From the NCBI GenBank assembly GCA_000969725.1, contig JXSR01S011348.1: 29,373 bases of DNA, one strand, 5' to 3'. The DNA comes from Ophiothrix spiculata. Taxonomy: Eukaryota; Echinodermata; Ophiuroidea; Amphilepidida; Ophiotrichidae. Shown one piece after another: positions 12,632 through 22,769 of this stretch. A model generated the notes under the pieces. The model was not told where the DNA came from and made no database searches. It was given only the letters and a program-made list of their open reading frames with translations. A program made the position numbers and the translations under genes. Numbering within the stretch: position 1 is the stretch's first letter; every line of letters begins with the position of its first letter.

Positions 12632-12656
12632 AAAAAAAAAAAAAAAGGGGGGGGGG
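12632..12656. repeat. Homopolymer pair: 15 A followed by 10 G
   Basis: A run of 15 A (12632-12646) is followed directly by 10 G (12647-12656), inside the C1-specific stretch absent from C2. Such tracts are prone to length error in sequencing, so the exact lengths may be wrong. Confidence 0.9.
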
Positions 12657-12739
12657 ACTTGTCATCTGTTTCCTAGTTGTGTAATGTCCTCGTCGTATTT
12701 CTATGTTGTTGCAATGTAATTTCAATTTGAATTTGCAAA

Positions 12740-12965
12740 ATGTGTACACGAGAAGATATTTTGTGCTTCCCATCATGCTTTGATTTCTTTGGTATTGTTT
12801 GTTCAGAAAATTAGTTACCTAGTTAGTGATGAAACACTTCGGATATTCAATAACTAACTTTAATTTAACGAAATTTCATCACTAACTCATATGAGTTTCT
12901 TTACAAACAATCCTAAAGGAAGCAAAAAATGACGAGAAGCATTAGATAGTCTTAGTGTAAAATAT
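12740..12965. repeat. Imperfect long inverted repeat in C1
   Basis: The arms are about 12740-12834 and 12874-12965. The best part is exact: AGTTAGTGATGAAA (12821-12834) against TTTCATCACTAACT (12874-12887). Similarity continues outward through ACAAACAAT (12904-12912). The right arm is native to the tandem unit and occurs in C2 at about 18872-18900 and 19627-19680. The left arm is only in C1. This suggests an inverted copy of adjacent sequence added in C1. Confidence 0.5.
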
Positions 12966-14580
12966 ACAGAAATAAAAAGAGCCTCAGGCAAATAACATTT
13001 ATGTTTTAGTATCGTTGACATGTCCTACCTTTACGTGAGAGGTCTCATTTTAAAGCATGTTATTGCCTGCCAGCAAGTAACATTATCTTTAGTGCATTTC
13101 TTGATGATATTATTTTCTGAGTCCCATATTAACCTCAGGTGACTTATATTGCCAACAGATTATTTCTGTAGCAAAAATGTATTTTCAAAATCTTTTATGC
13201 CAGAAAAGTACAACAGTAGCGGACAAAGTTGCGTATTAGTGTTTATCAAATTTTCTTTTGGTTGGAAATTCCAAAACTGTGTTTCGCGATTCGTTTACAA
13301 ATAATTATTACGGATGTGTGAGACGTTGAGACGTTGGTGGTGCTTAAATCGAATTGTTTTGAAAAAAAAGGGAATAATAATTTCAAATGGTATTTACTTT
13401 TTCATAAACAATTATTCCCAACATCTGACATGGTATTACCCTGTCTGTAAACATATTGCGAGAAACTTTGAAAGTAAACTTACTGTATCATGTGATATCA
13501 CTGTGACATATCAAAGAATCTTTGGACAAATGAAAAGGGCCATTTTCTCGTATATGGGACGAAATGTTTAGAACTAGAACCAGCTTTATAAGAATATTTA
13601 ATGATGTGATATCCCCCCATCCCCCACCCCCGAAAAAACTTAATATTAACCGTGTTTCCTACTTTTCCAAAATAAGAAAACTTCGATCAATGTGTTTACT
13701 TGTTTAATTTGTGTTTTATTAAGATAGTTAGTTACCAATATTTTCATGAAAGAACCCACAAGATTGTGATTTTTTTTTTAGCAGTTGAAAACCAATTGTT
13801 CTATTTTGTGTACAAAAAATCCTTATAATTACATCTACCCGACGGTACTGGTGATAAGTTTTAAACGATCACAATTTGTTCAGCATCTACTCCGTTTTAA
13901 TAGGCACGTTCCAATAAATTAGCTAAATTTTAATGAGCAAATATTACATCTGGACACGATTTTTAATCACATAACCTAGTTTCTGCACTATCTATAGGTT
14001 CACCAAGACCATTTAACATATTTGACTTGTTACATCGAAAGACGACACTTTTGGGAATCTACATGTTTCCCTTTTCATGATAACATCAAGGCATTCCACG
14101 CCTGAAACTGGATGTTTCTGTATACTGGTGATAAGTAGTTCACACTGTACAAGATATTGGTTGATATTTGATTTTAAATATAAAAAAATGGCCAAATTTA
14201 AAGCATGGCATAACATGGTATTAACGGTGTTACGAAATGAGAAACATGTATAGGTTTAGTTAAGTACCCTCCTTTGATATGAGTAGTTACACGTTTTCTC
14301 TACTTCCCTCTTTGGTAATGGCATAACCAGTTATAAACATTTTTGTTTGATTTTACACACACCTTTTACGAGTACCTTTATGTTGCCAAATCATTATGTA
14401 GCTATAATGTTGAGCATTTCGCTTAATATATTGATTAACATTTATTGAAAATATCAAAGACCACACGTGTCTAAATAAAAAGAAATACATTTTAAATTTA
14501 TATAATCTTAAAAAATATTATGCTTATACATTTTCTGAAATATTTTTGAACTTGTCTTCTTCTACAGCAGGTGTTTTCTC

Positions 14581-14764
14581 AGATAATATCACAGATATTA
14601 GCTACAGTATTTGATATAAATCAAATCAAAGAAAATGGCAAGTAGATAATATCGCAGATATCATGTGCAATTATTATAAAATCAAACCAATAAAAATTGG
14701 GTTTAGATAATACCACATATTTCAGCTACAATATTTGATTATCAAATCAAACCAATAAAGCGGC
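14581..14764. repeat. Three ~62-bp tandem repeats in C1, also in C2 and C3
   Basis: Units start at 14581, 14644 and 14705 with AGATAATATCACAG, AGATAATATCGCAG and AGATAATACCACAT. Each continues to an ATCAAATCAAA- or AAAATCAAACCAATAAA-type end. The same arrangement is present in C2 from about 22374 to 22560. At least the last unit is present in C3 at about 27598-27665. CCAAT words occur in each array, but no gene adjoins, so a promoter role is not supported. Confidence 0.65.
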
Positions 14765-14826
14765 ATAATTGGATAACAATTTCCCGTGAGTTCCTTTGCC
14801 TCTTTTGAATACAATATATTACCTTT

Positions 14827-14866
14827 TAAGGCAAAGATGACACACCTGTGACGGCCTTAAGGAAAA
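14827..14866. repeat. Well-conserved 40-bp core of the large unit
   Basis: An AAGGCAAAGATGACACACCT block followed by ACGGCCTTAAGGAAAAA is nearly identical in C1 here, in C2 at 22605-22643 and in C3 at about 27730-27768. It is one of the best preserved parts of the unit. The role is unknown. Confidence 0.6.
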
Positions 14867-16288
14867 ATAGACAGGTTTTTAATAAACAACCGTGCGTTCA
14901 CTTGCGCTGGTTATATTATATAAGCATTAAACAAGTTAAACGGTAATCACATGTATAGCGTGAATATTATAAAAATGTAAGGGACAATTTACCTTAGAAA
15001 ACGAAAGGAAATGCTGGTCTGTTTGTGATTTGTTAAAATTGTTATTAATGTTCTAGTGTACGATGCGTATTTCTCTATTTCTTTGTCTGTAATTGTATAT
15101 AGAAGATTTGTTCATACAATAAACAAGTCCGAGACCCAAATTAAAGTACGACTAGTTAATGTTATTAAAAATAATAATATGTATAATATGGAGGTTTAAA
15201 AGGTTAAACATATGCCTCTGTATTTTCAAATACCGATCAGTTTCATTGCTTTCATGTCTTTTAAATTCTTAAAAATTATATTCAATCGTTGCCTTGATTA
15301 TTGAAACTAACAATATGTGACATAGAAAAACAATGGTTTATAAGTTGTTGGTGTTTAATGTGTGTTTTAATATTTTAATGAAAATAGATAAACTTTAATT
15401 GAGTTTTGAGGTGAATGTTACACTTGACAACCCCACAACAGGATGAGTCAGATGGAGAAGAGCGGTCGATTTTATATTTATAGGCCTTCAGTTCTAAACC
15501 CTTGGATTTTATATAGATAATGACCGACTGAAAGAGATCTGCTTCCGGATATTCCACGAATATGTGAAAGAGAACTTGATAACAAGTTTAAAAAAACACC
15601 ACATAAATGAAAACACTCTGACTCTGCAATATAATACTTTGTCACATATATTCTAACTAAATCGAGGTCATAGTGGAATCTAAGTAAGTCACTTATAGAG
15701 ATTAGTCGGATTTCTTCCGTTAAAAGAACTTTCTCTGAGATAAAATCTGATGTAATCTTGATAAAATGCTGCATAATCAACGTACATTGTTGCTTTTCTA
15801 CTTCCATGCATACTTTTGTGGCCAAATGAATTTAAGTATATAAAAGCCAATATATTCTTTATTTAATAAATTAATATTTTTATGTAAACTTGAATGACCC
15901 AATCAAAATAATAAATCACCCTAAACATGACATTACCGAAAGCATATCTATATTAGCAACAAAACATAGAAGTATCAGGTTTCTTACCGAAACTTCAACA
16001 AAGCGACTTATAATCTGTAGAAGAGAAATAAGCCACACAAGCCTGGAAAACATACTTGTCATCAGGTATCTAAAAGGGAACAACACTAGACTATCTGCAT
16101 TGAAAAGGTTACCTAAATAAAAAAAATGCAAAACAATTGAAAATATTTTTGTTAAAGAATTACTTGAAAATAATTTGATTGTAATTGAATAGCAACAGCT
16201 GACAAACTTAACGATTGAAAAACAAATATGTAAATGTAACATCAAGCCTGCAATTCGTCTTGTTTGTGTATTCCAAAAGATCACTACA

Positions 16289-16290
16289 TA
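16289..16290. repeat. Left TA target-site duplication
   Basis: TA directly before the left TIR. It pairs with 17294-17295. The paralogous empty site at 23779-23780 has one TA. Confidence 0.75.
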
Positions 16291-17293
16291 CCACGCGAGT
16301 CAAAAAAACTGCAATAATTAGATGGAAGCCATATTGTAAGAACAAAAGTAATTTCGAAAAAAAAATATTAATTTCTAAATAGATCATGAATAAAGCTTTC
16401 AAAGGNNNNNNNNNNNNNNNNNNNNNNNNNNNNNNNNNNNNNNNNNNNNNNNNNNNNNNNNNNNNNNNNNNNNNNNNNNNNNNNNNNNNNNNNNNNNNNN
16501 NNNNNNNNNNNNNNNNNNNNNNNNNNNNNNNNNNNNNNNNNNNNNNNNNNNNNNNNNNNNNNNNNNNNNNNNNNNNNNNNNNNNNNNNNNNNNNNNNNNN
16601 NNNNNNNNNNNNNNNNNNNNNNNNNNNNNNNNNNNNNNNNNNNNNNNNNNNNNNNNNNNNNNNNNNNNNNNNNNNNNNNNNNNNNNNNNNNNNNNNNNNN
16701 NNNNNNNNNNNNNNNNNNNNNNNNNNNNNNNNNNNNNNNNNNNNNNNNNNNNNNNNNNNNNNNNNNNNNNNNNNNNNNNNNNNNNNNNNNNNNNNNNNNN
16801 NNNNNNNNNNNNNNNNNNNNNNNNNNNNNNNNNNNNNNNNNNNNNNNNNNNNNNNNNNNNNNNNNNNNNNNNNNNNNNNNNNNNNNNNNNNNNNNNNNNN
16901 NNNNNNNNNNNNNNNNNNNNNNNNNNNNNNNNNNNNNNNNNNNNNNNNNNNNNNNNNNNNNCAGTCCACGTTCAACCGAATATTGAATATTCAGGGCCAC
17001 CAAGCTCAAACGGCCCTTTTCAACGTACCCAAACCAAAGAGAAAAGAGTATGTCATAATTGTGTCCTACGTATTGAATAAAACATATGCACGACAATTGG
17101 ACAGAACTGGTTTTATGCGTTCCTATTCAAATAAGTGTATCTCTATGACGTCTTTATCTATTTTCCTCATTCTTTCACCATTTTAAAGGTAAATTTGTGA
17201 TCTATTTAGATATATACATTTCATGCTCATGGCATCTCTTGTTCTTAAAATGTGGCTTTTATTTAACTATTGCAGTTTTTTTGACTCACCCGG
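16291..17293. mobile_element. TIR element with TA duplications, spanning the N gap
   Basis: The left end (16291, CCACGCGAGTCAAAAAAACT) is the inverted counterpart of the right end (…AGTTTTTTTGACTCACCCGG, ending 17293). Inverted similarity extends from 16291-16405 to about 17180-17293, so the arms are at least about 110 bp, diverged inward. TA lies on both sides (16289-16290 and 17294-17295). The matching C2/C3 junction at 23771-23790 reads ACTACATATGGAGAATTAGG with a single TA and no element, which is the empty site. The interior is mostly unknown (Ns 16406-16961). No transposase is visible in the known part. TA target plus TIRs points to a Tc1/mariner-like element, autonomous or not; this class is an inference. 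Confidence 0.8.
16406..16961. other. Assembly gap (556 N)
   Basis: Unknown bases. Three long frames that cross it are artefacts of reading through N and are not genes. The gap sits wholly inside the TIR element, so the missing sequence is most likely element interior. The true size may differ from 556. Confidence 0.99.
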
Positions 17294-18893
17294 TATGATG
17301 AATTAGGTTTCAGTAAATTGATAACACGGTTAAGCACTAGTCCGTTTTGTTCGATATAACTTAACTTAATCCCTGATATCTATTGCTATGTAACGCTTTA
17401 GCACCGGGCTTTAGCACTTGTGGTGTGCTAGTCAATTGCTATTTCACATCTTTACTTTTGATCAGATGTGAAATCATCCTTTATTTTAGTTTGAATGCGT
17501 TTAATATGCGGCTTTTGGGATGCAGTAATTGTTGAAATGATTACAAAATATCACATGAATCTCATCATATTTATATGGAGTAAAAATACTAAAACAACTC
17601 TACAGATTGTTCTCAATAAAAATAGTCGTTAATGCCTTCGGTCTTAGATTGAACGACGGTCTTGATTTGTATCTTCAAAACAAATTGTATTAGTTACTTT
17701 ATCAGGTTATGTATTTCTTCTGTGAAACAGAAATGAATAAAAGCTTCATGTTGTTCAGTTAAACGAAATGATATCGATTATTATGTTTTACTATACCTCA
17801 TAAATATTTATTAGGAAACCACGAAATACAATTGGCATACACACTTTCCTGAATGAACATTTTATCTTGTTTTTGCAAGGTTACGTATTCCTCTGGATAG
17901 ATACAGAAAAAATCAATCAACAATAGCCTTAATACTGACTTTGGGAGATTTTAATCTCCAGTTTGACATATCGGACCTCGCCGTAATTCATCAAATTGGA
18001 ATGAACATAATCGAATGTGATTGAACCGTTGTTTCTTCCTGAACATGTTTTTCATCACCAAACATCTGTCTTTAGAGTGGAGAAAAGTTATATGTATTCT
18101 TAGATTCAGTGCTCTCGTTATTGCCGTCAATAATGTATGGGAAAGTAAAGTATTAAAAATTCAGGTGACATTTTAGCGCGTCAATGAAGGAAGAATAGCG
18201 ACACAGGTGCTGCATACAAAATAATGTCCAGGTTTTAAAAGGTTGGGATTTGTATGCTGGAGACTGTGGCACATGGTGAATGAGCTGCGCAATAATGAAA
18301 AGTTAACCTAAATGTGACCCTGTACGAAACTTAACAATGTTTTTCTCGACATTTATACGTTTGATATACCTAAAGATGTTTTAACTTAACGTTACTTTTT
18401 TACTCATGTTTACTACTTTTGGATGACTGAGAACATTCAATCATAGGTTTTATTTTTTTCGACTGATTAAAAGTAGTTTTATTTGTTTATCCCATTGTAC
18501 TGTTCTATTTTAGGAAATGTCTGTATTCTATTAACAAAAACCCTAAGCAACTTATATTGAAGAATTTTAAAGTTGTCTACCTTTAAGAAAATTAAGATTT
18601 TTATTTTAAAGGGAATTATATAAACTTTACAATGGTACCTTGCTTGTGAAAATTGAAGTTTGTATTTTGACGTTATGATAAATAGTGACAATAATGTTCT
18701 AATTATTTTCTTTATGAAAACAAATTTAACTGTATCACCAAATTTGCACAACCGTCAACCATTACATTTTGATGCACCGCGTCACAAATAATTACTTGCT
18801 GTATATACCCTAGGCACCGGTAATAGGCGACAAGTGAGTTAACACTTAAAGTGTAGATGTATTCGAACGTATTCATCACTAACTCAAATGAGT

Positions 18894-18901
18894 TTCTTTA
18901 C
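18894..18901. repeat. Target-site duplication, LINE 3' side
   Basis: TTCTTTAC, identical to 19619-19626 on the other side of the LINE fragment. The uninterrupted paralogous site in C1 is TTCTTTAC at 12897-12904, present once. Confidence 0.85.
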
Positions 18902-19618
18902 TATCTATCTATCTATGTCGACCGCGGTCGGAAGCCATGATGAATTTTCTCCACTGCTGTCTGTTTAGCATGAGTTTGAGAAGTTCGTTTTGATCAATGC
19001 CAGCATCCTGTGTAAGAAGTACTGGGTAGGTCAGCCTTGGTCTTCCCTGTGCACGTGTCCCTTGGGTGGGCGTCCAGAACACTAGTCCAGACACTGGTTC
19101 CTCAAGCCGTCTAGCACAGTGAGCAGCAAAGTTTAGGCGGCGACCTCTCACTATTTCTGATAGTTTTGGTAAATCACCGTATATAACCTCCCTGGTAGGA
19201 TGATCTCTCCAGTTGAGGTTTTGAACCATCATTAATAGTCTGGTGTAGCACCCATCTAACCTGGCTTCAAGTCTTTCTGTCAGTGTCCACCCTTCTGAGC
19301 CATACAACAGAATACTTTCTACGGCTGCACGGAAGAAGCTGATCTTTACAAGTCTGGTAGATTTGATTTCCAGATAAGGCGCATTTTGTTACAAGCTTTC
19401 CATGCGAGGGCTTTTCGTACACGAAAATCCTTTTCCGACTCATCTACCCAAGAGCCCAGGTATTGAAAGTCTTGGACCTGGTCTAGTTGACTTCCCTCTA
19501 TTGTGGACAGTGCAACATCAGTCTTGATGTTATATGCCATGAATTTGGTTTTTGAAGCATTCATCATAAGACAAACTGTTGCAGCAGCATCCTCAACTCT
19601 GGTCAGCAGTTCTTGAGC
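18902..19618 (-). mobile_element. 5'-truncated non-LTR retrotransposon (LINE) insertion
   Basis: A 717-bp minus-strand insertion bounded by the 8-bp duplication TTCTTTAC. The element 3' end is a TAGA-type microsatellite (18902-18916 on the plus strand as TATC repeats). The 5' end is cut inside the reverse-transcriptase ORF, the usual result of target-primed reverse transcription that stops early. C1 holds the empty site. The clade is not assigned: the C-terminal sequence is of the kind common in invertebrate endonuclease-reverse transcriptase elements, but the polymerase core needed for classification is absent. Confidence 0.92.
18909..19618 (-). pseudogene. C-terminal fragment of a LINE reverse-transcriptase ORF, frameshifted
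   Basis: In the intact family this protein nicks target DNA and reverse-transcribes the element RNA; only its C-terminal end remains here. The frame is open from the truncation point (19618) through about 90 codons. It contains NASKTKFM and then FQYLGSWVDESEKDFRVRKA, typical of the stretch just after the polymerase palm. The first frame ends at a stop at 19346-19348. The sequence then continues in another frame (from about 19352), so a one-base deletion lies near 19349-19354. The second part has YGSEGWTLT, RLDGCYTRLL, YGDLPKLSE and ends DRGRHR with its stop at 18909-18911. That stop falls within the microsatellite tail, so there is essentially no 3' UTR. The catalytic YxDD box and the endonuclease domain are missing, so the fragment cannot be active. 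Confidence 0.93.
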
Positions 19619-19626
19619 TTCTTTAC
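19619..19626. repeat. Target-site duplication, LINE 5' side
   Basis: TTCTTTAC, the partner of 18894-18901. It abuts the 5' truncation point exactly. Confidence 0.85.
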
Positions 19627-20076
19627 AGACAATCCTATAGGAAGCGAAAAATGACGCGAAGCATTAAATAGTCTTAGTGCAAAATATACATCAATAAAAA
19701 GAGCCTAAGGCAAAGAACAAATACCGTATGTTTGGGATCGTTGACATGTCCTACCTTTATGTGAGAGGTCTCATTTTAAAGTATGTTATTGCCTGACAGC
19801 AAGTTACATTATCTGTAATTCTTTTCTTGATGATATTATTTTCAGAGTCCCATATTTACCTCAGGTGACTTACCGTATATTGCCAACAGATTAATTCTGT
19901 AGCAAAAATGTATTTTCAAAATCTTTTATGGCAGATAAGTATATACAAGAGAAGCGGACAAAGTTGTGCATTGGTGTGTTTCATTTTTTTCTTTTGGTTG
20001 GAAATTCCAAAAGGTGTTTTGTTGACAAATACTTATTTCTGAGGAGAGAGACGTTGGTGGTGCTTAAATATTGTTT

Positions 20077-20947
20077 ATCCGTTTAAAGGTCATATTCCTT
20101 TTATCCGTTTGCAGTGCGGTTGCGATACGTTTTGCACTGTAAGGGTACATTTCTGGTAATTATATAGCATGTGATTGAATAGGATCAAGTTGAAGCTGAG
20201 ATTCAATTTTGACCGTCCGTTTTCGCATGCATGTGTTTTGAATCGATAAAATGTTCTTTAGTGAGATTGATTCCTCCTTTTATCCGGTCCGTTTGCGGTG
20301 CGGCTATCCGGAAACCCATGCGTTTACCTGAATCGGTCCCTGGAGCGATTCATCCGTTTTGAATGCGTTTTGGTCATGTGGAAAGTTTTCAATGCTGAAA
20401 TGCTTTTCAATGCTGAAATGAAACCGCATTAAAACGGACGGACACATTTGAATCTCAGCTTCCAACCTGATACCATTCATCTCCATTCAATCGTGTGCTT
20501 TTAATATACCACTACCAGTACCCTTACAGTGCAAAACGCACCGCAACCACACCGCAAACGGATAAAAGGAATCTGGCCTAAAGGAACGGGTGTGAAAAAT
20601 ACACATTTGTGGGTTTACAATCTTTCATTATGGTGTTGACTATAACGTTCGTCGAAAAACGGAGGGCCCTTTAAACGTAGGATGTCAGAACTCCAAACAC
20701 TGGAATTTTTAGGAAAAAAATTGATGTATATTCAGTGATCTATCTCATTTGCACGACAGCTAACAATCCTGATGTAGATTGAAAGAGTACATGTATATTT
20801 CTAAAACTTTCAAACTTTAGCAAACAACTAGAATTTTATTAAAATTTATTTATTCTCATTCAAAAAAGACTAAATCAATTTAAGTGTGAAATTGCTACAC
20901 AAAATATGTTTACATTAAAAAGTTATGTAATCGAATTGCATGTAAAC
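20077..20947. mobile_element. ~870-bp insertion in C2, absent from C1
   Basis: C1 runs from GGTGGTGCTTAAAT (about 13336) almost directly into sequence near TTTCAAATG. In C2 the same two flanks are about 0.9 kb apart. The insertion is bracketed by the 8-bp direct repeat TATTGTTT at 20069-20076 and 20948-20955, a plausible target-site duplication. It contains a fold-back element (20088-20578) and about 370 bp of AT-rich sequence with no recognised content. The outer ends show no clear inverted repeat, so the class is unknown and this may be a composite. Confidence 0.55.
20088..20578. mobile_element. Fold-back / MITE-like element with ~140-bp inverted arms
   Basis: Outer arms 20088-20147 and 20518-20578 are close reverse complements, for example CCTTTTATCCGTTTGC against GCAAACGGATAAAAGG and TTTGCACTGTAAGGGTAC against its complement. 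Inverted similarity continues inward to about 20223 and 20431 (GAAGCTGAGATTCAA and CCGTCCGTTTT blocks). TAAA lies directly outside both ends (20084-20087 and 20579-20582) and may be a 4-bp target duplication. The end motif TATCCGTTTGCGGTGCGG recurs inside near 20282 with a 5-bp expansion. TTTTCAATGCTGAAATG is duplicated at about 20385-20420. A 60-codon minus-strand frame (20304-20486) is a product of the repeats, not a gene. Confidence 0.75.
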
Positions 20948-22096
20948 TATTGTTTTTAAGTAAAAACAGAATAAGAATTCAAATGATATTTACTTTTTCA
21001 TAAACAATTATTCCCAACATGTGACATGGTATTATCCTGTCTGTAATATATTGCAAGAAACCTTAAAAGTAAACTTACTACATCCCGTGATACCACTGTG
21101 ACATATCAAAGAATCTTTGGACATATAAAAAAGGGCAATTTTCTCATAATGGGACGAAATGTTTAGAATTACAACCAGCTTTATAAGAACGTTTCATGAT
21201 GTGATGTCCCGACTCGAAAAAACCCTAAGATCTACCGGTTTTCTACTGGAGAATTTATTTCAAAGAAAGAAACAACTTCGTTCAATGTGTTTGCTTGTTT
21301 GCTTTTTGTTTTATCAATGTAGTTAGTTATCATTATCTTTTTCATGAGAGAAACCCACAAGATTATAATTTTTTTATTGTTAACGTTGCAAGTGAAAACC
21401 AAATTGTTCTATTTTGTGTACAAACAATCCTTATAATCACATTTACCCGACGGTACTGACGATAAGTTTTAGACGATCACAATTTGTTCAGCATCTAGTC
21501 CGTTTAAATAGGCACGTTCTAATAAATTAGCTAAATACGACATCTTGTCACGAATGTTACCACATAACCTAGTTTTTGCACTATCTATAGGTACACCAAG
21601 ACCATTTAACATATGTGATTTATTACATCGAAAGACGACATTTGTTGGAATATACTCGTTTCTCTTTTCCTGATAGCATCAATGTATTCCACGACTGAAA
21701 CTTAATGGTTTTGTTTTTAATCTGGTGATCAACAGTTTAAAATGACATAATGGTACGACAAGTCCACACTGTATAGATATGGATTGATACTTGATTAACA
21801 TTTAGAAAAAAAACCTTCTCAATTTAAAACGTAGCATAATATTTTAATAACGGTGTAATGAAACAAGAAACATAATGTTTAGTCAAGTGCCCTTTTTTGA
21901 TATGACGAGTCACATATTTTCTCTAATTTCTTCTAACTATTGTCCAATTTTAAACATGTTTGTTTTATTTTAAACACACTATTTATCTGCACAAGTTCCC
22001 TTATTATGCAAAATACATTGTATCAATTTTGCTATAATGTTTTCTGCTTTGATCATTTCGCTAAATATATTGATTAACAATTGAAAATCTCAAAGA

Positions 22097-22393
22097 CCAC
22101 ACGTGTCTAAATAACAAGAAATACATAGAAAATGTATATAATCTTTAAAAATATTTAAGTTCAGATACATTTTCTGAACTATTTTTGAACTTGTCTTCTT
22201 TTACAGCAGGTGTTTTCTCAGATAATATCACAGATATTATGTCTATTATGCCACACGTGTCTAAATAACAAGAAATACATAGAAAATGTATATAATCTTT
22301 AAAAATATTTAAGTTCAGATACATTTTCTGAACTATTTTTGAACTTGTCTTCTTTTACAGCAGGTGTTTTCTCAGATAATATCACAGATATTA
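22097..22393. repeat. Perfect tandem duplication, 154-bp unit, in C2
   Basis: First unit 22097-22250; second 22251-22393, identical over its 143 bases. Both start CCACACGTGTCTAAATAACA and run through ACAGATATTA. C1 has a single copy (about 14461-14600). The identity implies a very recent duplication or an assembly artefact. Each unit includes the small inverted repeat AGTTCAG / CTGAACT. Confidence 0.92.
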
Positions 22394-22681
22394 GCTACAA
22401 TATTTAATATAAAATCAAGCGAAATAAAACCGTTAGTAGATAATATCGCAGATATCCTCTACAATTATTATAAAATCAAAGCAATGAAAACTGGACTTAG
22501 CTAATACCACATATATCAGCTACAATATTTGATTATCAAATCAAACCAATAAATGGGCATAATTGGATAATTTTTTTTATATACAATTACCTTTTAACTC
22601 GTTTAAGGCAAAGATGACACACCTGTTACGGCCTTAAGGAAAAAGAAACAGGTTTTAATAAACAACCGTGCGTTCACTTGT

Positions 22682-22769
22682 AGAAAAATTTAACATACTG
22701 ACGTATGACGCGTGCAAAAAACCAATAAGGTAAGTTAAGCTGAGATACGTCAGTATGTTAAATTTTTCT
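22682..22769. repeat. Perfect 25-bp inverted repeat (hairpin)
   Basis: Arms 22682-22706 and 22745-22769 are exact reverse complements, beginning AGAAAAATTTAACATACTG and ending in its complement, with a 38-base loop. A degenerate extra copy of the right arm (ATACGTCACTATGTAAAATTT) follows at about 22793-22813. The segment 22681-22817 replaces about 180 bp of unrelated sequence found in C1 (about 14905-15090). The flanks GCGTTCACTTG and TTGTATATAGAAGAT are shared. No gene is adjacent, so a terminator role is not suggested. Confidence 0.9.

Larger units (their letters stand above)
10557..16290. repeat. Large tandem unit, copy C1
   Basis: First well-preserved copy of a noncoding unit repeated head to tail as C2 (from 17294) and C3 (from 23781). 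The anchor AGTAAATTGAT lies at 10591 in C1, about 17312 in C2 and about 23797 in C3. C1 carries two stretches missing from C2: about 11345-12110, which is partly present in C3, and about 12410-12870. The end of C1 (CACTACATA, 16282-16290) meets the TIR element. Short frames within (11475-11675, 13314-13571, 14013-14216, 15375-15825, 15890-16284) are not kept intact in the other copies, so no gene is called. Confidence 0.8.

Noticed and set aside
14581..14764. Possible CRISPR-like array of three ~62-bp repeats
   Set aside because: Repeats are imperfect along their whole length with no distinct spacers and no cas genes, in what looks like animal DNA. It is a simple tandem repeat.
15478..15825. 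115-codon minus-strand frame with partial matches at 23114-23359 and 29062-29370
   Set aside because: The shared stretch (around IMQHFIKITSDFISE) is explained by DNA duplication. The frame shifts in C2, and a stop interrupts it in C3 right after that stretch.
16208..17186. Three frames of 242-266 codons crossing 16406-16961
   Set aside because: Most of each frame is N. The readable ends share no recognised motif and lie inside the TIR element arms.
22682..22769. Rho-independent terminator
   Set aside because: No bacterial gene context; the stem is long and AT-rich with a large loop.
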